A stretch of DNA of 38,826 bases from Rhodoluna sp. GTDB taxonomy: Bacteria > Actinomycetota > Actinomycetes > Actinomycetales > Microbacteriaceae. Positions within the stretch are counted from its first letter, which is position 1, and each line of letters starts with the position of its first letter. Positions 22,072-32,077 of the stretch are shown in pieces. The stretch lies in the NCBI GenBank assembly GCA_030832605.1, contig JAURIU010000006.1, forward strand, positions 1 to 38,826, in the 5' to 3' direction. The position numbers and the translations under genes were made by a program. The notes beneath the pieces were generated by a model, which saw nothing but the letters and a program-made list of their open reading frames with translations, ran no database searches and had not been told where the DNA came from.

Positions 22072-22146
22072 CGTCATCGCAACTGGCGCTAAAGATGGGT
22101 ATCCATCGGGGAGCGATAGGCATTTTTGGTCGTGCGCCTGGGCCAA
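22072..22146 (+). promoter_or_regulatory. ZTP (pfl motif) riboswitch upstream of glyA
   Basis: GTCATCGCAACTGGCGC...GATGGGTATCCATCGGGGAGCGA...CGTGCGCCTGGGCCA carries the pfl/ZTP core signatures (AACTGGCG, ACC/CCATCGGGGAGCGA, CGCCTGGGC), and the downstream gene is glyA, a known pfl-regulon gene. Confidence 0.88.
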
Positions 22147-22186
22147 CATATACGCCGTGCACTGCAACACTCTTAGGAGCCCCGAC

Positions 22187-23467
22187 ATGTCAAAACTGCC
22201 ATCGACTTTCAACCAGCCGTTGAGCGAAACCGACCCAGAGATCGCAGCCGTTCTAGAGGCCGAACTCGACCGCCAGCGTCACACCCTCGAAATGATCGCG
22301 TCTGAAAACTTTGTCAGCCGCGGCGTGCTCGAGGCGCAAGGTTCGGTGCTCACCAACAAATACGCCGAAGGTTACCCGGGCAAGCGCTACTACGGTGGCT
22401 GCGAGGCCGTCGACGTCGCCGAAAACCTAGCCCGCGACCGCGCGAAGGCGCTGTTCGGTGCCGAGCACGCCAACGTGCAGCCACACTCGGGTGCGAGCGC
22501 GAACGCCGCTGTGCTTATGGCGCTGGCAAACCCTGGCGACCGCATCCTCGGTCTTGAACTTGCGCACGGTGGTCACCTCACCCACGGCATGCGCCTGAAC
22601 TTCTCGGGCAAGATGTACGAAGCTCACGCCTACGGTCTGAACCCAGAGACCTTCTTGATCGACATGGACATCGTTCGCCAACGTGCCCACGAGGTGAAGC
22701 CTCACGTTTTGATTGCCGGATGGTCGGCATACAGCCGTCACCTAGACTTCGCCGAGTTCCGCAAGATTGCCGACGAGGTAGGAGCCAAGCTTTGGGTCGA
22801 CATGGCTCACTTTGCCGGTCTGGTTGCCGCCGGCCTGCACCCAAGCCCGGTGCCATACGCCGACGTGATTTCGACCACCGTTCACAAGACTCTGGCCGGC
22901 CCTCGTTCGGGTCTGATTCTCTGCCGCGAAGAGTATGCCAAGAAGATCGATTCATCGGTGTTCCCTGGCCAGCAGGGTGGCCCGCTAATGCACGTGGTTG
23001 CCGCCAAGGCAGTTGCCTTCAAGGCAGCAATGCAGCCAGAGTTCAAAGACCGCCAGCAGCGCACTCTCGATGGCGCTCGTTTGATTGCCGAGCGTTTGAC
23101 CCAGGCGGATGCCCGTGCCAACGGCGTTCAGGTGCTAACCGGAGGCACCGAGGTTCACCTCGTTCTGGTTGACCTGCGCAACGCTCCGATCGACGGCAAG
23201 ACCGCCGAAGACCTACTGCATGAAGTTGGCATCACCGTCAACCGCAACTCGGTGCCGAACGACCCTCGCCCACCAATGGTGACCTCGGGTGTTCGCATCG
23301 GAACCCCAGCCCTCGCCACCCGTGGCTTTGGGCAGGCCGAGTTCACCGAGGTTGCAGACATCATCGCTCACGTGTTGATGCCGAACCCAGATGTTGCAGC
23401 CCTTCAGGCTCGAGTTCGCGCTCTTACCGAGGCTTACCCGCTTTACGACGGCCTCGAGAACTGGTAG
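22187..23467 (+). CDS. glyA: Serine hydroxymethyltransferase
   Basis: [58 protein letters not shown]-like ([17 protein letters not shown]). Start at ATG 22187 with TTAGGAGC RBS. Confidence 0.97.
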   Translation: MSKLPSTFNQPLSETDPEIAAVLEAELDRQRHTLEMIASENFVSRGVLEAQGSVLTNKYAEGYPGKRYYGGCEAVDVAENLARDRAKALFGAEHANVQPHSGASANAAVLMALANPGDRILGLELAHGGHLTHGMRLNFSGKMYEAHAYGLNPETFLIDMDIVRQRAHEVKPHVLIAGWSAYSRHLDFAEFRKIADEVGAKLWVDMAHFAGLVAAGLHPSPVPYADVISTTVHKTLAGPRSGLILCREEYAKKIDSSVFPGQQGGPLMHVVAAKAVAFKAAMQPEFKDRQQRTLDGARLIAERLTQADARANGVQVLTGGTEVHLVLVDLRNAPIDGKTAEDLLHEVGITVNRNSVPNDPRPPMVTSGVRIGTPALATRGFGQAEFTEVADIIAHVLMPNPDVAALQARVRALTEAYPLYDGLENW

Positions 23468-23471
23468 TCGA

Positions 23472-24341
23472 ATGACTGCGGTCAAGCTAGACGGCCTGGC
23501 AACGGCCAATGCCATCAAGGCAGAACTAACCGAACGCGTCATTGCACTCAAGCAGCGCGGCATCACTCCGGGGCTCGGCACTCTGCTGGTTGGCGACGAC
23601 CCTGGTTCACACATCTACGTAGGCGGCAAACACCGCGACTGCGCAGAGGTTGGTGTGCACAGCGTGCGCATCGATTTGCCTGCTTCGGCGTCTAGCGCTG
23701 ATGTGCGGGCGGCCATCCGTGATTTGAATTCGGCCAGTGACGTTACCGGCTACATCGTTCAGCTGCCGTTGCCGTTTGGCATTGACACCAACGAGATGCT
23801 CGAGCTGATGGACCCTGCGAAAGATGCCGACGGTCTGCACCCAACCAACCTTGGTCGCCTTGTGCTTGGCGTTTCGAGTGAGCTGACCTCGCCGCTGCCT
23901 TGCACCCCGGCCGGAATTGTCGAGCTGCTGCGTCGCTACGACGTGCCAACTCGCGGCGCCGAGGTTGCCGTTATCGGTCGTGGCGTTACCGTCGGTCGCC
24001 CGCTCGGTCTGCTGATGACTCGCAAGGGAATCGACTCGACCGTCACACTATTGCACTCGGCTTCGCTCGACATCGAGGCGGCCGTGCGTCGTGCCGACAT
24101 CGTGGTTGCCGCAGTTGGAGTGCCACACTTTGTTCGCCCAGAGTGGGTCAAACCGGGTGCCGCCGTTCTAGACGTTGGCATCACTCGTGTTGAAGGTCCA
24201 GAAGGCGCAAAACAGGTCGGCGATGTCGACCCGGCGGTTGCCGAGGTTGCCGACTACTTCTCACCAAACCCTGGTGGAGTCGGCCCAATGACCCGCGCAA
24301 TGCTTATCAAAAACGTGGTCGACACGGCTACTAGGGGCTAA
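23472..24341 (+). CDS. folD: Bifunctional methylenetetrahydrofolate dehydrogenase / methenyltetrahydrofolate cyclohydrolase
   Basis: [89 protein letters not shown]. Start at ATG 23472. Confidence 0.96.
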   Translation: MTAVKLDGLATANAIKAELTERVIALKQRGITPGLGTLLVGDDPGSHIYVGGKHRDCAEVGVHSVRIDLPASASSADVRAAIRDLNSASDVTGYIVQLPLPFGIDTNEMLELMDPAKDADGLHPTNLGRLVLGVSSELTSPLPCTPAGIVELLRRYDVPTRGAEVAVIGRGVTVGRPLGLLMTRKGIDSTVTLLHSASLDIEAAVRRADIVVAAVGVPHFVRPEWVKPGAAVLDVGITRVEGPEGAKQVGDVDPAVAEVADYFSPNPGGVGPMTRAMLIKNVVDTATRG

Positions 24342-24378
24342 TCGAGTTGAATCCGATCGCGCAGATTGGGTAGCGGCT

Positions 24379-25230
24379 CTAGAACTTCGAGCGAATAGCC
24401 CAAAGGTCAGGGAACACCGACCTGAACAGCGTCGAAGCTAGGTAGTCGACTCCAAGCGAGCCGCCCGTACCAGCCTTGCGACCGATCGTGCGCTCAACCA
24501 TCTTCACGTGACGGTATCTCCACTCTTGCAAACCCTCGTCGAGGTCGACCAAGCGCTCACACACCGCAGCCGCGTCGGCGTCGGTTCGATGAATGTCGAG
24601 TAGTACCGCCTGAACTTCTTCGTTCGGCGACCAGGCAGTCGTGACATCCCTGTTCAAAGCGGATGCTGGCAGCTTGTCGGTGCGAGTGGCTAGGTAGGCG
24701 AGTGTGCTGTCCCACAGCGAAGGTCTCTTCATCGCGGCCTCAACCCGAGAACGAGCCGGCGAACCATAGATCAGGTGCTCGGCCATGCCCATGCCGCTGC
24801 CCGCCGGAGCCCCATCGCCAGCCTTGTCGCGACGGCCGAGAACGGCCTCGAATTCGCGAAACTGAGCCGACTGAAAACCGCTGGATGACTGCAAGAAACC
24901 CCTGAACGAGTTGAACTGCAGCGGCGTCATGGTTTCGAGAATGTCGATTTGGGCAACGCAGGTTTTCATGATGGTGCGCATGCGGCCGAGCAACCCGAGC
25001 GAGCGGTGAGTGTCGCCTGCGGTGAGCGACGACTGCAGTGCGGAGGCCTCATGCAGCAACTGCTTGAACCACAACTCGTAGGTTTGGTGAATCACAATAA
25101 AGAGCATCTCGTCGTGCTCGGGGCCGTCAGACACGGGCTGCTGCAACTCGAGCAGTTCATCCACTTTCAAATACGAAATGTAGGTGAGCGCCTTTTCGTG
25201 GTTAGCCGGGCCGTTTTCGTTGCCGCTCAT
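24379..25230 (-). CDS. kynA: Tryptophan 2,3-dioxygenase
   Basis: LTYISYLKVDELLELQQPVS...HDEMLFIVIHQTYELWFKQLLHE, LETMTPLQFNSFRGFLQSSSGFQSAQFREFE, WRYRHVKMVERTIGRKAGTGGSLGVDYL. Confidence 0.97.
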   Translation of the reverse strand: MSGNENGPANHEKALTYISYLKVDELLELQQPVSDGPEHDEMLFIVIHQTYELWFKQLLHEASALQSSLTAGDTHRSLGLLGRMRTIMKTCVAQIDILETMTPLQFNSFRGFLQSSSGFQSAQFREFEAVLGRRDKAGDGAPAGSGMGMAEHLIYGSPARSRVEAAMKRPSLWDSTLAYLATRTDKLPASALNRDVTTAWSPNEEVQAVLLDIHRTDADAAAVCERLVDLDEGLQEWRYRHVKMVERTIGRKAGTGGSLGVDYLASTLFRSVFPDLWAIRSKF

Positions 25231-26522
25231 GTGACTCTGCTTCCGTTGTCTTCGATGTTCAGGTAGTCGCCGCTGGCCACTAGGTCGCGCATTCGAGCCA
25301 TGCCGTCGAAAACCTCGACGAACGAGGTTGGCAGCGGGGCGATGGCCAGGCGAATGGAGTTAGGCGTGCGGTAGTCGGGAATCACGTTCGCCAGCTTGCG
25401 CATGCCTGCCGCGATGGCCTTGGCGTCTGGGTGGCCGACGGTGATGTGGCCGCCACGTTTACTCGACTCGCGCGGAGTGAGCAGGGTGAAGCCGAGCGGT
25501 GCCAGCCACGCGTCGAACAGGGCAACCATCATGTCGGTGCCGACGGCTGCCTTGTGAGCAATCGCACGGATGCCCGCCTGCTCGATCATCTCGAAGCTGG
25601 CTTGCACGCCCCGAATGCCGATGATGCTCGGGCTGGCGATTTGAAACCGGCGCATCTGGTTGCTCGGCTCGAAGAACGGCCCCATTTCGAACTGCTTGTC
25701 TTGGGCGAACCAGCCTTGAATCGGCACGCGCAATTCCTCTTGGATGCTCTTAGCAACGTATAGCCAAGCCGGCGAACCAGGCCCGGCGTTGCCGTATTTG
25801 TAGGTGCAACCAATCGCGAGGTCGACGCCGTTGGCATCGAAGTCGAGTTCGATTGCGCCCGCTGCGTGGCTGGCATCCCAGACCACAAGCGTGCCGTTCG
25901 CGCGACACAGGTCGGTGATTGCCTTGATGTTAGGGCGTGATCCCGAACGGTAGTGAATAGCTTGCAGTGTTACCAGCGCAACGTCGTCGTTCAGGTGCGG
26001 GGCAAGCGCCTCAGCGGTGATGAGCTCGTTCTCGCAGTCGATGGCAACCGAGCCGGGCCCGCCACTGCCGTCGTTGTCGAGGGTGACCAGGTTTAGACCG
26101 TGCGCTTCGGCGATGCCGGCCAAAATGTAGCGATCGGTCGGAAAGTTTGCCGCATCGATGATCACGGTCTTGCGATCAGGACGAGCCTGAATGGCAGCGC
26201 TGCAAAGTTGGTAGAAGTTCACTGAGGTGGTGTCACAGACAAGTGTTTGACCGGATGCTGCACCGAGCACTGCGCGACCGAGCAGGTCACCGGCGGTAGT
26301 TGCCTCGTCGATCCAGTGGGCCCAGCCATTGACCAGTTCGCGACCCCACTCGTTGGTTACAAAATTGGCCACGCGTTCGACGGTTGCTTTTGGCAGGCGA
26401 CCGAGAGAGTTGCCATCTAGGTAACAGAGATCAGGGTCGGTGATGACGAACTGCTCGCGATAGTGCGCAAGCGGGTCGGCCGCATCGAGCGCCTCGGCAA
26501 AAGCGCGTTCGGTTGGCTGCAC
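25227..26522 (-). CDS. kynU: Kynureninase
   Basis: DPDLCYLDGNSLGRLP, VVWDASHAAGAIELDFDANGVDLAIGCTYKYGNAGPGSPAWLYV; 4-nt overlap with kynA start. Confidence 0.96.
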   Translation of the reverse strand: MQPTERAFAEALDAADPLAHYREQFVITDPDLCYLDGNSLGRLPKATVERVANFVTNEWGRELVNGWAHWIDEATTAGDLLGRAVLGAASGQTLVCDTTSVNFYQLCSAAIQARPDRKTVIIDAANFPTDRYILAGIAEAHGLNLVTLDNDGSGGPGSVAIDCENELITAEALAPHLNDDVALVTLQAIHYRSGSRPNIKAITDLCRANGTLVVWDASHAAGAIELDFDANGVDLAIGCTYKYGNAGPGSPAWLYVAKSIQEELRVPIQGWFAQDKQFEMGPFFEPSNQMRRFQIASPSIIGIRGVQASFEMIEQAGIRAIAHKAAVGTDMMVALFDAWLAPLGFTLLTPRESSKRGGHITVGHPDAKAIAAGMRKLANVIPDYRTPNSIRLAIAPLPTSFVEVFDGMARMRDLVASGDYLNIEDNGSRVT

Positions 26523-26572
26523 TTGTCTCTCTCTTCTTCGAAAGGTTTCGGCTTCAGCCTAGTGCGATTGCG

Positions 26573-28396
26573 CTAGTCGAGCATCTGAGTCGCGGCCAGC
26601 TCTTTGTAGAGAGGCGTCGACTTGAGCAGCTGCTTGTGAGTGCCAACGCCGACGATCTTTCCGTCTTGCATAACGATGATTTGGTCGCTGTCGACCACGG
26701 TCGAGAGCCGGTGGGCAATCACAATCATGGTGCGGTGTTGGGCAACCGCATCGATCGCCTCGCGCATGCGCTGTTCGTTCAAGCCGTCGAGCGAAGAGGT
26801 CGACTCATCGAGCAACAGAATCGGAGGCGCGGCCAACAGCGCACGGGCAATAGCCAAACGCTGACGCTCACCACCCGAAAGCATGATGCCCTGCTCGCCA
26901 ACCTCGGCGTCTAGGCCACGCTTATCGCGCTTGATGACCTCGGTGAGGTTCACGGCAGCCAGAACCGCCTTGAGCTCTTTGTTGGTTGCATCCGGCTTGC
27001 CAATCAGCAGGTTTTCGCGAATGCTTCCGGCTAGCACCGGCGCATCTTGCTCGACGTAGCCAATCTGGGCGCGCAGTTCGCGTCGACTGATGTTGGTAAC
27101 TGGCTGGCCATCGAGCAAAATCTGACCCGAACTCGGCTCATAGAAGCGCTCGATGAGCGAGAGTGTGGTCGACTTGCCAGAACCCGAGGGCCCAACGATG
27201 GCAACGCGCGAACCACGCTCAATCTTGAACGAAATGCCGTTCAGCACAACCGGGGCAACCGTGCCAGGCTCGCTCGGCGCATAAGAAAAGTTGACCTTCT
27301 TGAACTCGATGGCAACCGTGTTGCTACCCTTGCGACGAACCGGCTTGTCGCTCGCCTCGTCGGCGTTCTCGAGCGGCAGGTCAAGAATTTCTTGGATGCG
27401 CGCCAAGGCCCCGAGTGCACTCTGCACCGAAGAATAGGCCTGAAACGCCTGGCCAACCGGGCGAATCATTAGGAACATGAGCAAGATGAAGGTGATCAGG
27501 CTGGCAACGTCGGTTTCGCCCGTCGCAACGCGGAATCCGCCAACGCCCAAGACCACCATGAAAGCACCGTTCGCAGCGAGGCCACCAATCGGTGTGATGG
27601 CGGCGTTGATGCGCGCAATCTTGACGCCTTGGTCGAAGGCTTGCGAAGCATCCGCTGTGATTTGAGCGGTTTCACGATCTTCGGCACTTGCAGCACGGAT
27701 GGTGCGAACCGCACCAAGCGCGCGCTCGACCGATGCCGACATATCGCCGACGCGAGCCTGAGCCTTGGTGGTAGCGCTGCGAATGCGGCGGGCCGAGAAA
27801 CCGATGCTGGCAACGGCAACCGAAATCATGAGCAGGGTTAGGCCGAGCAAGAGCGGGTCGATGATCGCCATGGCGATTACCGAACCCAAGAAGATGAGTG
27901 CGCCACCGGCTGCGTCGATGAGGCCCTGAGTGAGGGCGGCGCGAAGCAGGGTGGTGTCTGAGCCAACGCGCGAAACTAGGTCACCGGTGCGGCGGGTGTC
28001 ATATTCGACAACCGGTAGGCGCAGTAGGCGGTGGGTGAGCTTGCGGCGGGCCGAGAAGACCACGCCTTCACCGGCTTTGGCGAGCACGTAATACATGAAG
28101 CCGCTGGTAATGGCCGAGGCGAGAGTGATCACAACAAGAAGAACGATGATGGTGGTGAGGTCGTCGCCGTTGGTGACTGCGTCAATCACTTGACCAACCA
28201 CGAGCGGCTGGGCGAGGCTGGTGCCAGCGCCTACGAGGCTCAGGATGACTGCAACCCAGAGTGCGGCAGTGTGCTCCTTGAGATAAGGGACTAACTGTGC
28301 AAACTTGGCCTTTGGACCTGAGTCTTTTTTGTCTTCTCTTGCTGCGCGCGCGTTTGGGCGGCTCGAATGCATGCTCATACGTCTATTCAATGGCAT
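26573..28396 (-). CDS. ABC transporter ATP-binding/permease (exporter, likely homodimeric or with a distant partner)
   Basis: GPSGSGKSTTL, IMLSGGERQRLAIARALLAAPPILLLDESTSSLD, HRLSTV; six-TM exporter-like N-terminal domain. Confidence 0.93.
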   Translation of the reverse strand: MPLNRRMSMHSSRPNARAAREDKKDSGPKAKFAQLVPYLKEHTAALWVAVILSLVGAGTSLAQPLVVGQVIDAVTNGDDLTTIIVLLVVITLASAITSGFMYYVLAKAGEGVVFSARRKLTHRLLRLPVVEYDTRRTGDLVSRVGSDTTLLRAALTQGLIDAAGGALIFLGSVIAMAIIDPLLLGLTLLMISVAVASIGFSARRIRSATTKAQARVGDMSASVERALGAVRTIRAASAEDRETAQITADASQAFDQGVKIARINAAITPIGGLAANGAFMVVLGVGGFRVATGETDVASLITFILLMFLMIRPVGQAFQAYSSVQSALGALARIQEILDLPLENADEASDKPVRRKGSNTVAIEFKKVNFSYAPSEPGTVAPVVLNGISFKIERGSRVAIVGPSGSGKSTTLSLIERFYEPSSGQILLDGQPVTNISRRELRAQIGYVEQDAPVLAGSIRENLLIGKPDATNKELKAVLAAVNLTEVIKRDKRGLDAEVGEQGIMLSGGERQRLAIARALLAAPPILLLDESTSSLDGLNEQRMREAIDAVAQHRTMIVIAHRLSTVVDSDQIIVMQDGKIVGVGTHKQLLKSTPLYKELAATQMLD

Positions 28397-28445
28397 AAGA
28401 GAGCGAAAAATTACCCAGAGAGAGATTTTTCGCTAAATGCGCAAC

Positions 28446-29327
28446 CTAACGGCTCAGCCCAGGGTCGCCGGTCAGATATTCGTTTAGCAGGTAGTTGATC
28501 TCACCAAATGCCAGCGCCTCGGTATAGGCGGTGTTTTTGTAAAAGTGCGAAAAGTCGACCGACTGCAGCGCTTCGAGCGCGCGAGGATGACCCAGCTTTA
28601 GAAACATCCGAGTTGAATTTGGCTTGCGCTCAAACTCGGTGCGGACGGTGCCGCAGCCGAACCCAAAAACCGTGAGCGCTACATCTGCCTCAGCGGGCGA
28701 ACACTTGGTGACGAACCCGTGGTCGATAACCAACACACGCTCGCGCAGTTCTTCGCGCCGCTGCCAAACCTGAAAACAGGTCGCCAGCAACTTGCGGCTG
28801 CTCAGGCTCTGGCCGGCGTCGTCGAGGTAGTCGAGAGTCAGGTCGTGATCGCTCACCAGGTGAAAACGGCGGTCTAGGCGGTTGATTACAGACCATTTGC
28901 GCCACGAGCGCGGCACGATGAACGCGATGTATTCGCTAACCTCGGCGGCTCGATTGAAAAAGGGGATGCTCAGCGAATTGTTTCGACCGAATGGCGGGTT
29001 CGAGATGGTGATGGCGTTGTGGGCTGCGAGCTCAACCTCGAGAAAGTCGCCGGTGTTCACTCGTGCGTGCTTTGGCTCAATGTCGACGCTTACTACTTTT
29101 GCCGCACCGGCTGCCTCGGCTGCTTCGACAAATGACCCCGTGCCCCCAGCAGGTTCGATGACGGTTCTAGTCTTGAAGTCGCCGACCAACGCGGCCACTT
29201 CGGCGACCAGTTTTGCCGCCAGGGGTGCGGGTGTGTAGTACTGCTCTTTGCCCGTGACGCGGGTGTTGCCGGGGCGCACTCTCACCACGGATGCGGTTTC
29301 GAGGTTCTTGGGTGCGGGCTTGGTCAC
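28446..29327 (-). CDS. Orphan class I SAM-dependent methyltransferase, N6-adenine-type (NPPF) motif
   Basis: KEQYYTPAPLAAKLV, TVIEPAGGTGSFVEAA (motif I), ITISNPPFGRNNSLSIPFFNRAAE (motif IV, NPPF). Confidence 0.75.
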   Translation of the reverse strand: MTKPAPKNLETASVVRVRPGNTRVTGKEQYYTPAPLAAKLVAEVAALVGDFKTRTVIEPAGGTGSFVEAAEAAGAAKVVSVDIEPKHARVNTGDFLEVELAAHNAITISNPPFGRNNSLSIPFFNRAAEVSEYIAFIVPRSWRKWSVINRLDRRFHLVSDHDLTLDYLDDAGQSLSSRKLLATCFQVWQRREELRERVLVIDHGFVTKCSPAEADVALTVFGFGCGTVRTEFERKPNSTRMFLKLGHPRALEALQSVDFSHFYKNTAYTEALAFGEINYLLNEYLTGDPGLSR

Positions 29328-29481
29328 ATGTCAAGAATATCGGCAACTGACCCTCGCAAACACCACAAAAAAAGTTACCCAAAATGCGCCGAAGTCGCGG
29401 GTGCTTTCGGTTAGTCTGAAGGGCTGCCCTGATTAGGGCCCAAAGTCACATAAGGCTTTCAAAGAAGAAACAGGTTTCATT

Positions 29482-30423
29482 TTGGCTAAGCAAGCAGAGC
29501 GCGAATCAATGATCGTGGCGAGCAAACTCACCAAGACCTACGGAGAGTTTGTTGCTGTCGACGGCATCGACTTCGAGGTCAAGCGCGGTGAATCATTCGG
29601 AATTCTCGGCCCAAACGGTGCCGGCAAATCAACCACAATGAAGATGATTGCCGCCACCAGCCAGCGCACCTCGGGCGAGCTAGTCATTCTTGGAAAAGAC
29701 CCAGACAAGAAGGGCCCTGAGATTCGCGCCCACCTGGGAGTCGTGCCTCAGCAAGACCTCGTTGACCGCGAGCTCAAGGTGTGGGAAAACCTCTACGTTT
29801 ACGGCCGCTACTTTGGCCTAAAGCGCGGGTTCATCTTGAAGAAGATCGAAGAGTTGCTCGACTTCGCGCAGTTGCAAGAAAAGCGCAACAGCAAAACCGA
29901 CGAACTTTCAGGCGGCATGAAGCGCCGACTCACCATCGCCCGTGGCCTGATCAACGAGCCAGAGATTCTTCTGCTCGATGAGCCAACCACCGGTCTAGAC
30001 CCCCAGGCGCGCCACATTCTGTGGGACCGCCTATTTCGCCTAAAAGAGGTTGGCGTGACTCTGGTCATCACAACCCACTACATGGATGAAGCCGAGCAGC
30101 TTTGCGACCGCCTGGTGGTCATGGACAAAGGCAAGATCATGGCCGAGGGCAGCCCGGCCGAGCTGATTAAGAAGTACTCGAGCAAAGAGGTGCTCGAGGT
30201 TCGCTTTGGTTCTGCAAACAACGAGCAGGTTGCCAAAGACTTAGCCGGCATCGGCGAACGTCTCGAGATTCTTCCAGACCGCATCCTCGTCTATTCGGCC
30301 AATGGTGAGAAAGAACTCGAGAAGATTGTCAAGAAGGGCCTGAAGCCGGTCACCTCACTGGTTCGCCGCTCGAGTCTCGAAGATGTTTTCTTGCGCCTAA
30401 CCGGCAGAAGCTTGGTCGAGTAA
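29482..30423 (+). CDS. ABC-2 type transporter ATP-binding protein (DrrA/NodI-like)
   Basis: GILGPNGAGKSTTMKMI, LSGGMKRRLTIARGLINEPEILLLDEPTTGLDPQARH; TTG start (alternative ATG at 29508). Confidence 0.93.
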   Translation: MAKQAERESMIVASKLTKTYGEFVAVDGIDFEVKRGESFGILGPNGAGKSTTMKMIAATSQRTSGELVILGKDPDKKGPEIRAHLGVVPQQDLVDRELKVWENLYVYGRYFGLKRGFILKKIEELLDFAQLQEKRNSKTDELSGGMKRRLTIARGLINEPEILLLDEPTTGLDPQARHILWDRLFRLKEVGVTLVITTHYMDEAEQLCDRLVVMDKGKIMAEGSPAELIKKYSSKEVLEVRFGSANNEQVAKDLAGIGERLEILPDRILVYSANGEKELEKIVKKGLKPVTSLVRRSSLEDVFLRLTGRSLVE

Positions 30424-31250
30424 TGCAAACCTTGCAAGAAACCTGGCAGGGGGCGGCCACGCTGGTTGACCCGGCCGTGCCTCAACGGTGGGGTTTTTGG
30501 TATGTCGCCGAAACCCGCCTGCGCAACATGTCAAAGTGGTGGCCCGCAATCGTTGCCTTTGGCATTGGAAACCCGGTGCTCTACCTGTTCTCAGTTGGTG
30601 TCGGTATCGGTTCTCTGATCAGCGGCCCGGTTGACGGCGTTAGTTACTTGACGTTTCTCGCACCGGCCCTGCTTGCAACGGCCGCGATTCAAGCAGCGAT
30701 GGATGAAGTGTCGTTTCCGACCATCGAGGGGTTTGTGTGGGACAAAACCTTCTTCGCAACCAATTCGACGGGTATCACCGGCCCACAAATCGTAAACGGC
30801 ATGATGGTGGCCGCCATGATTCGTGCGGTAGCCACCGTGCTCATCTATGAGTTGATTTTGCTGATGTTTGGGGCAATCACCATGGATGCAGTGCTGCCGC
30901 TTCTGCTGTCTTCATCGTTTGCCGCACTGGCCTTCGCTGCCGTCATGTTTGCGGTCACTGTGAAGATCAAAGATGACGATGGATTCTTCGCAATCATCGG
31001 TCGATTCGTGATCACGCCGATGTTCATGTTCTCGGGCACCTTCTATCCGCTAGAAAACACTCCGATTTATCTACAGTGGATCGGCTGGATTTCGCCGCTG
31101 TGGCACTCAACCGACATCGGTCGCGCACTTTCTTATGGCGCAGATGTTGACGGTTGGTTGATGATTGTGCACTTCGGCTTTCTAATCGCTATGGCCATCG
31201 GTGGCTTCGCCTGGGTTTATCCACAATTCATCAAGAGGTTGTCAGCATGA
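30423..31250 (+). CDS. ABC-2 type transporter permease (subunit 1)
   Basis: Polytopic ABC-2 permease (RNMSKWWPAIVAFGIGNPVLYLFSVGVGIG...PMFMFSGTFYPLENTPIYLQWIGWISPLWH); TAATG coupling with the ATPase gene. Confidence 0.9.
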   Translation: MQTLQETWQGAATLVDPAVPQRWGFWYVAETRLRNMSKWWPAIVAFGIGNPVLYLFSVGVGIGSLISGPVDGVSYLTFLAPALLATAAIQAAMDEVSFPTIEGFVWDKTFFATNSTGITGPQIVNGMMVAAMIRAVATVLIYELILLMFGAITMDAVLPLLLSSSFAALAFAAVMFAVTVKIKDDDGFFAIIGRFVITPMFMFSGTFYPLENTPIYLQWIGWISPLWHSTDIGRALSYGADVDGWLMIVHFGFLIAMAIGGFAWVYPQFIKRLSA

Positions 31251-32077
31251 GCATCATTAATGCCACGGTAGACACAGCAGTCGCAATCGCCGAACGTCGC
31301 AGTAACAAGGCAACCGCTGGCGTCTACGCTGGCCGCTCGGGTTCGGTTCTAATGCGCAACTTTTATGCGCTCAAAACCTCGAACGCGGTTGCGGTCATCT
31401 CGGGCTTTTTCGAGCCCGTGCTCTATCTGCTTTCGTTTGGCTACGGCATCGGCAGCCTGATGGAGGGCGAGGCAAGCGCCTACGCCATGTACATCATGCC
31501 CGCCCTGCTCGCCACCAGCGCCATGAACGGCGCCATTTACGACAGCACTTGGAACGTCTATTTCAAGATGCACTTCGGCAAGCTTTACCAGAGCATGATG
31601 TCGACTTCGCTTGGCCCCTTGGATGTCGCGCTCGGCGAAATCGGGTGGGCGCTGCTTCGCGGTCTGGTCTATGCAATCGGATTCATGATTGTCGTCACGC
31701 CGCTCGGTTTGGTCACCTCATGGTGGGGCCTGATGGCGATACCGGCTGCTGTGTTGATTGCCTTCGGATTCGCATCCGTGGGAATGGGTGTTACGTCTTA
31801 CCTAAAGAACTTTCAGCAGATGAACTGGGTCAACTTCGTGCTGTTGCCGATGTTCTTGTTTTCGGGGGCATTCTTCGACATCACCAAGGCTTACCCAGAC
31901 TTCATCGTTTGGATCATTCAAGCGCTACCGCTCTGGCAAGCCATCGAACTCGTTCGCGGCCTCATGACCGGCGCAGTTGGGCTGGCCACACTCGGCCACG
32001 TGCTCTACTTTGTCGTAATGATTGTGGTTGGGCTGGTGTTCACCACCAAACGCCTCACGGCGCTGTTCTTGCGTTAG
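31247..32077 (+). CDS. ABC-2 type transporter permease (subunit 2)
   Basis: RNFYALKTSNAVAVISGFFEPVLYLLSFGYGIG...LPMFLFSGAFFDITKAYPDFIVWIIQALPLWQAIELVRGL; ATGA overlap with subunit 1; start at MSIINATVDTA. Confidence 0.9.
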   Translation: MSIINATVDTAVAIAERRSNKATAGVYAGRSGSVLMRNFYALKTSNAVAVISGFFEPVLYLLSFGYGIGSLMEGEASAYAMYIMPALLATSAMNGAIYDSTWNVYFKMHFGKLYQSMMSTSLGPLDVALGEIGWALLRGLVYAIGFMIVVTPLGLVTSWWGLMAIPAAVLIAFGFASVGMGVTSYLKNFQQMNWVNFVLLPMFLFSGAFFDITKAYPDFIVWIIQALPLWQAIELVRGLMTGAVGLATLGHVLYFVVMIVVGLVFTTKRLTALFLR

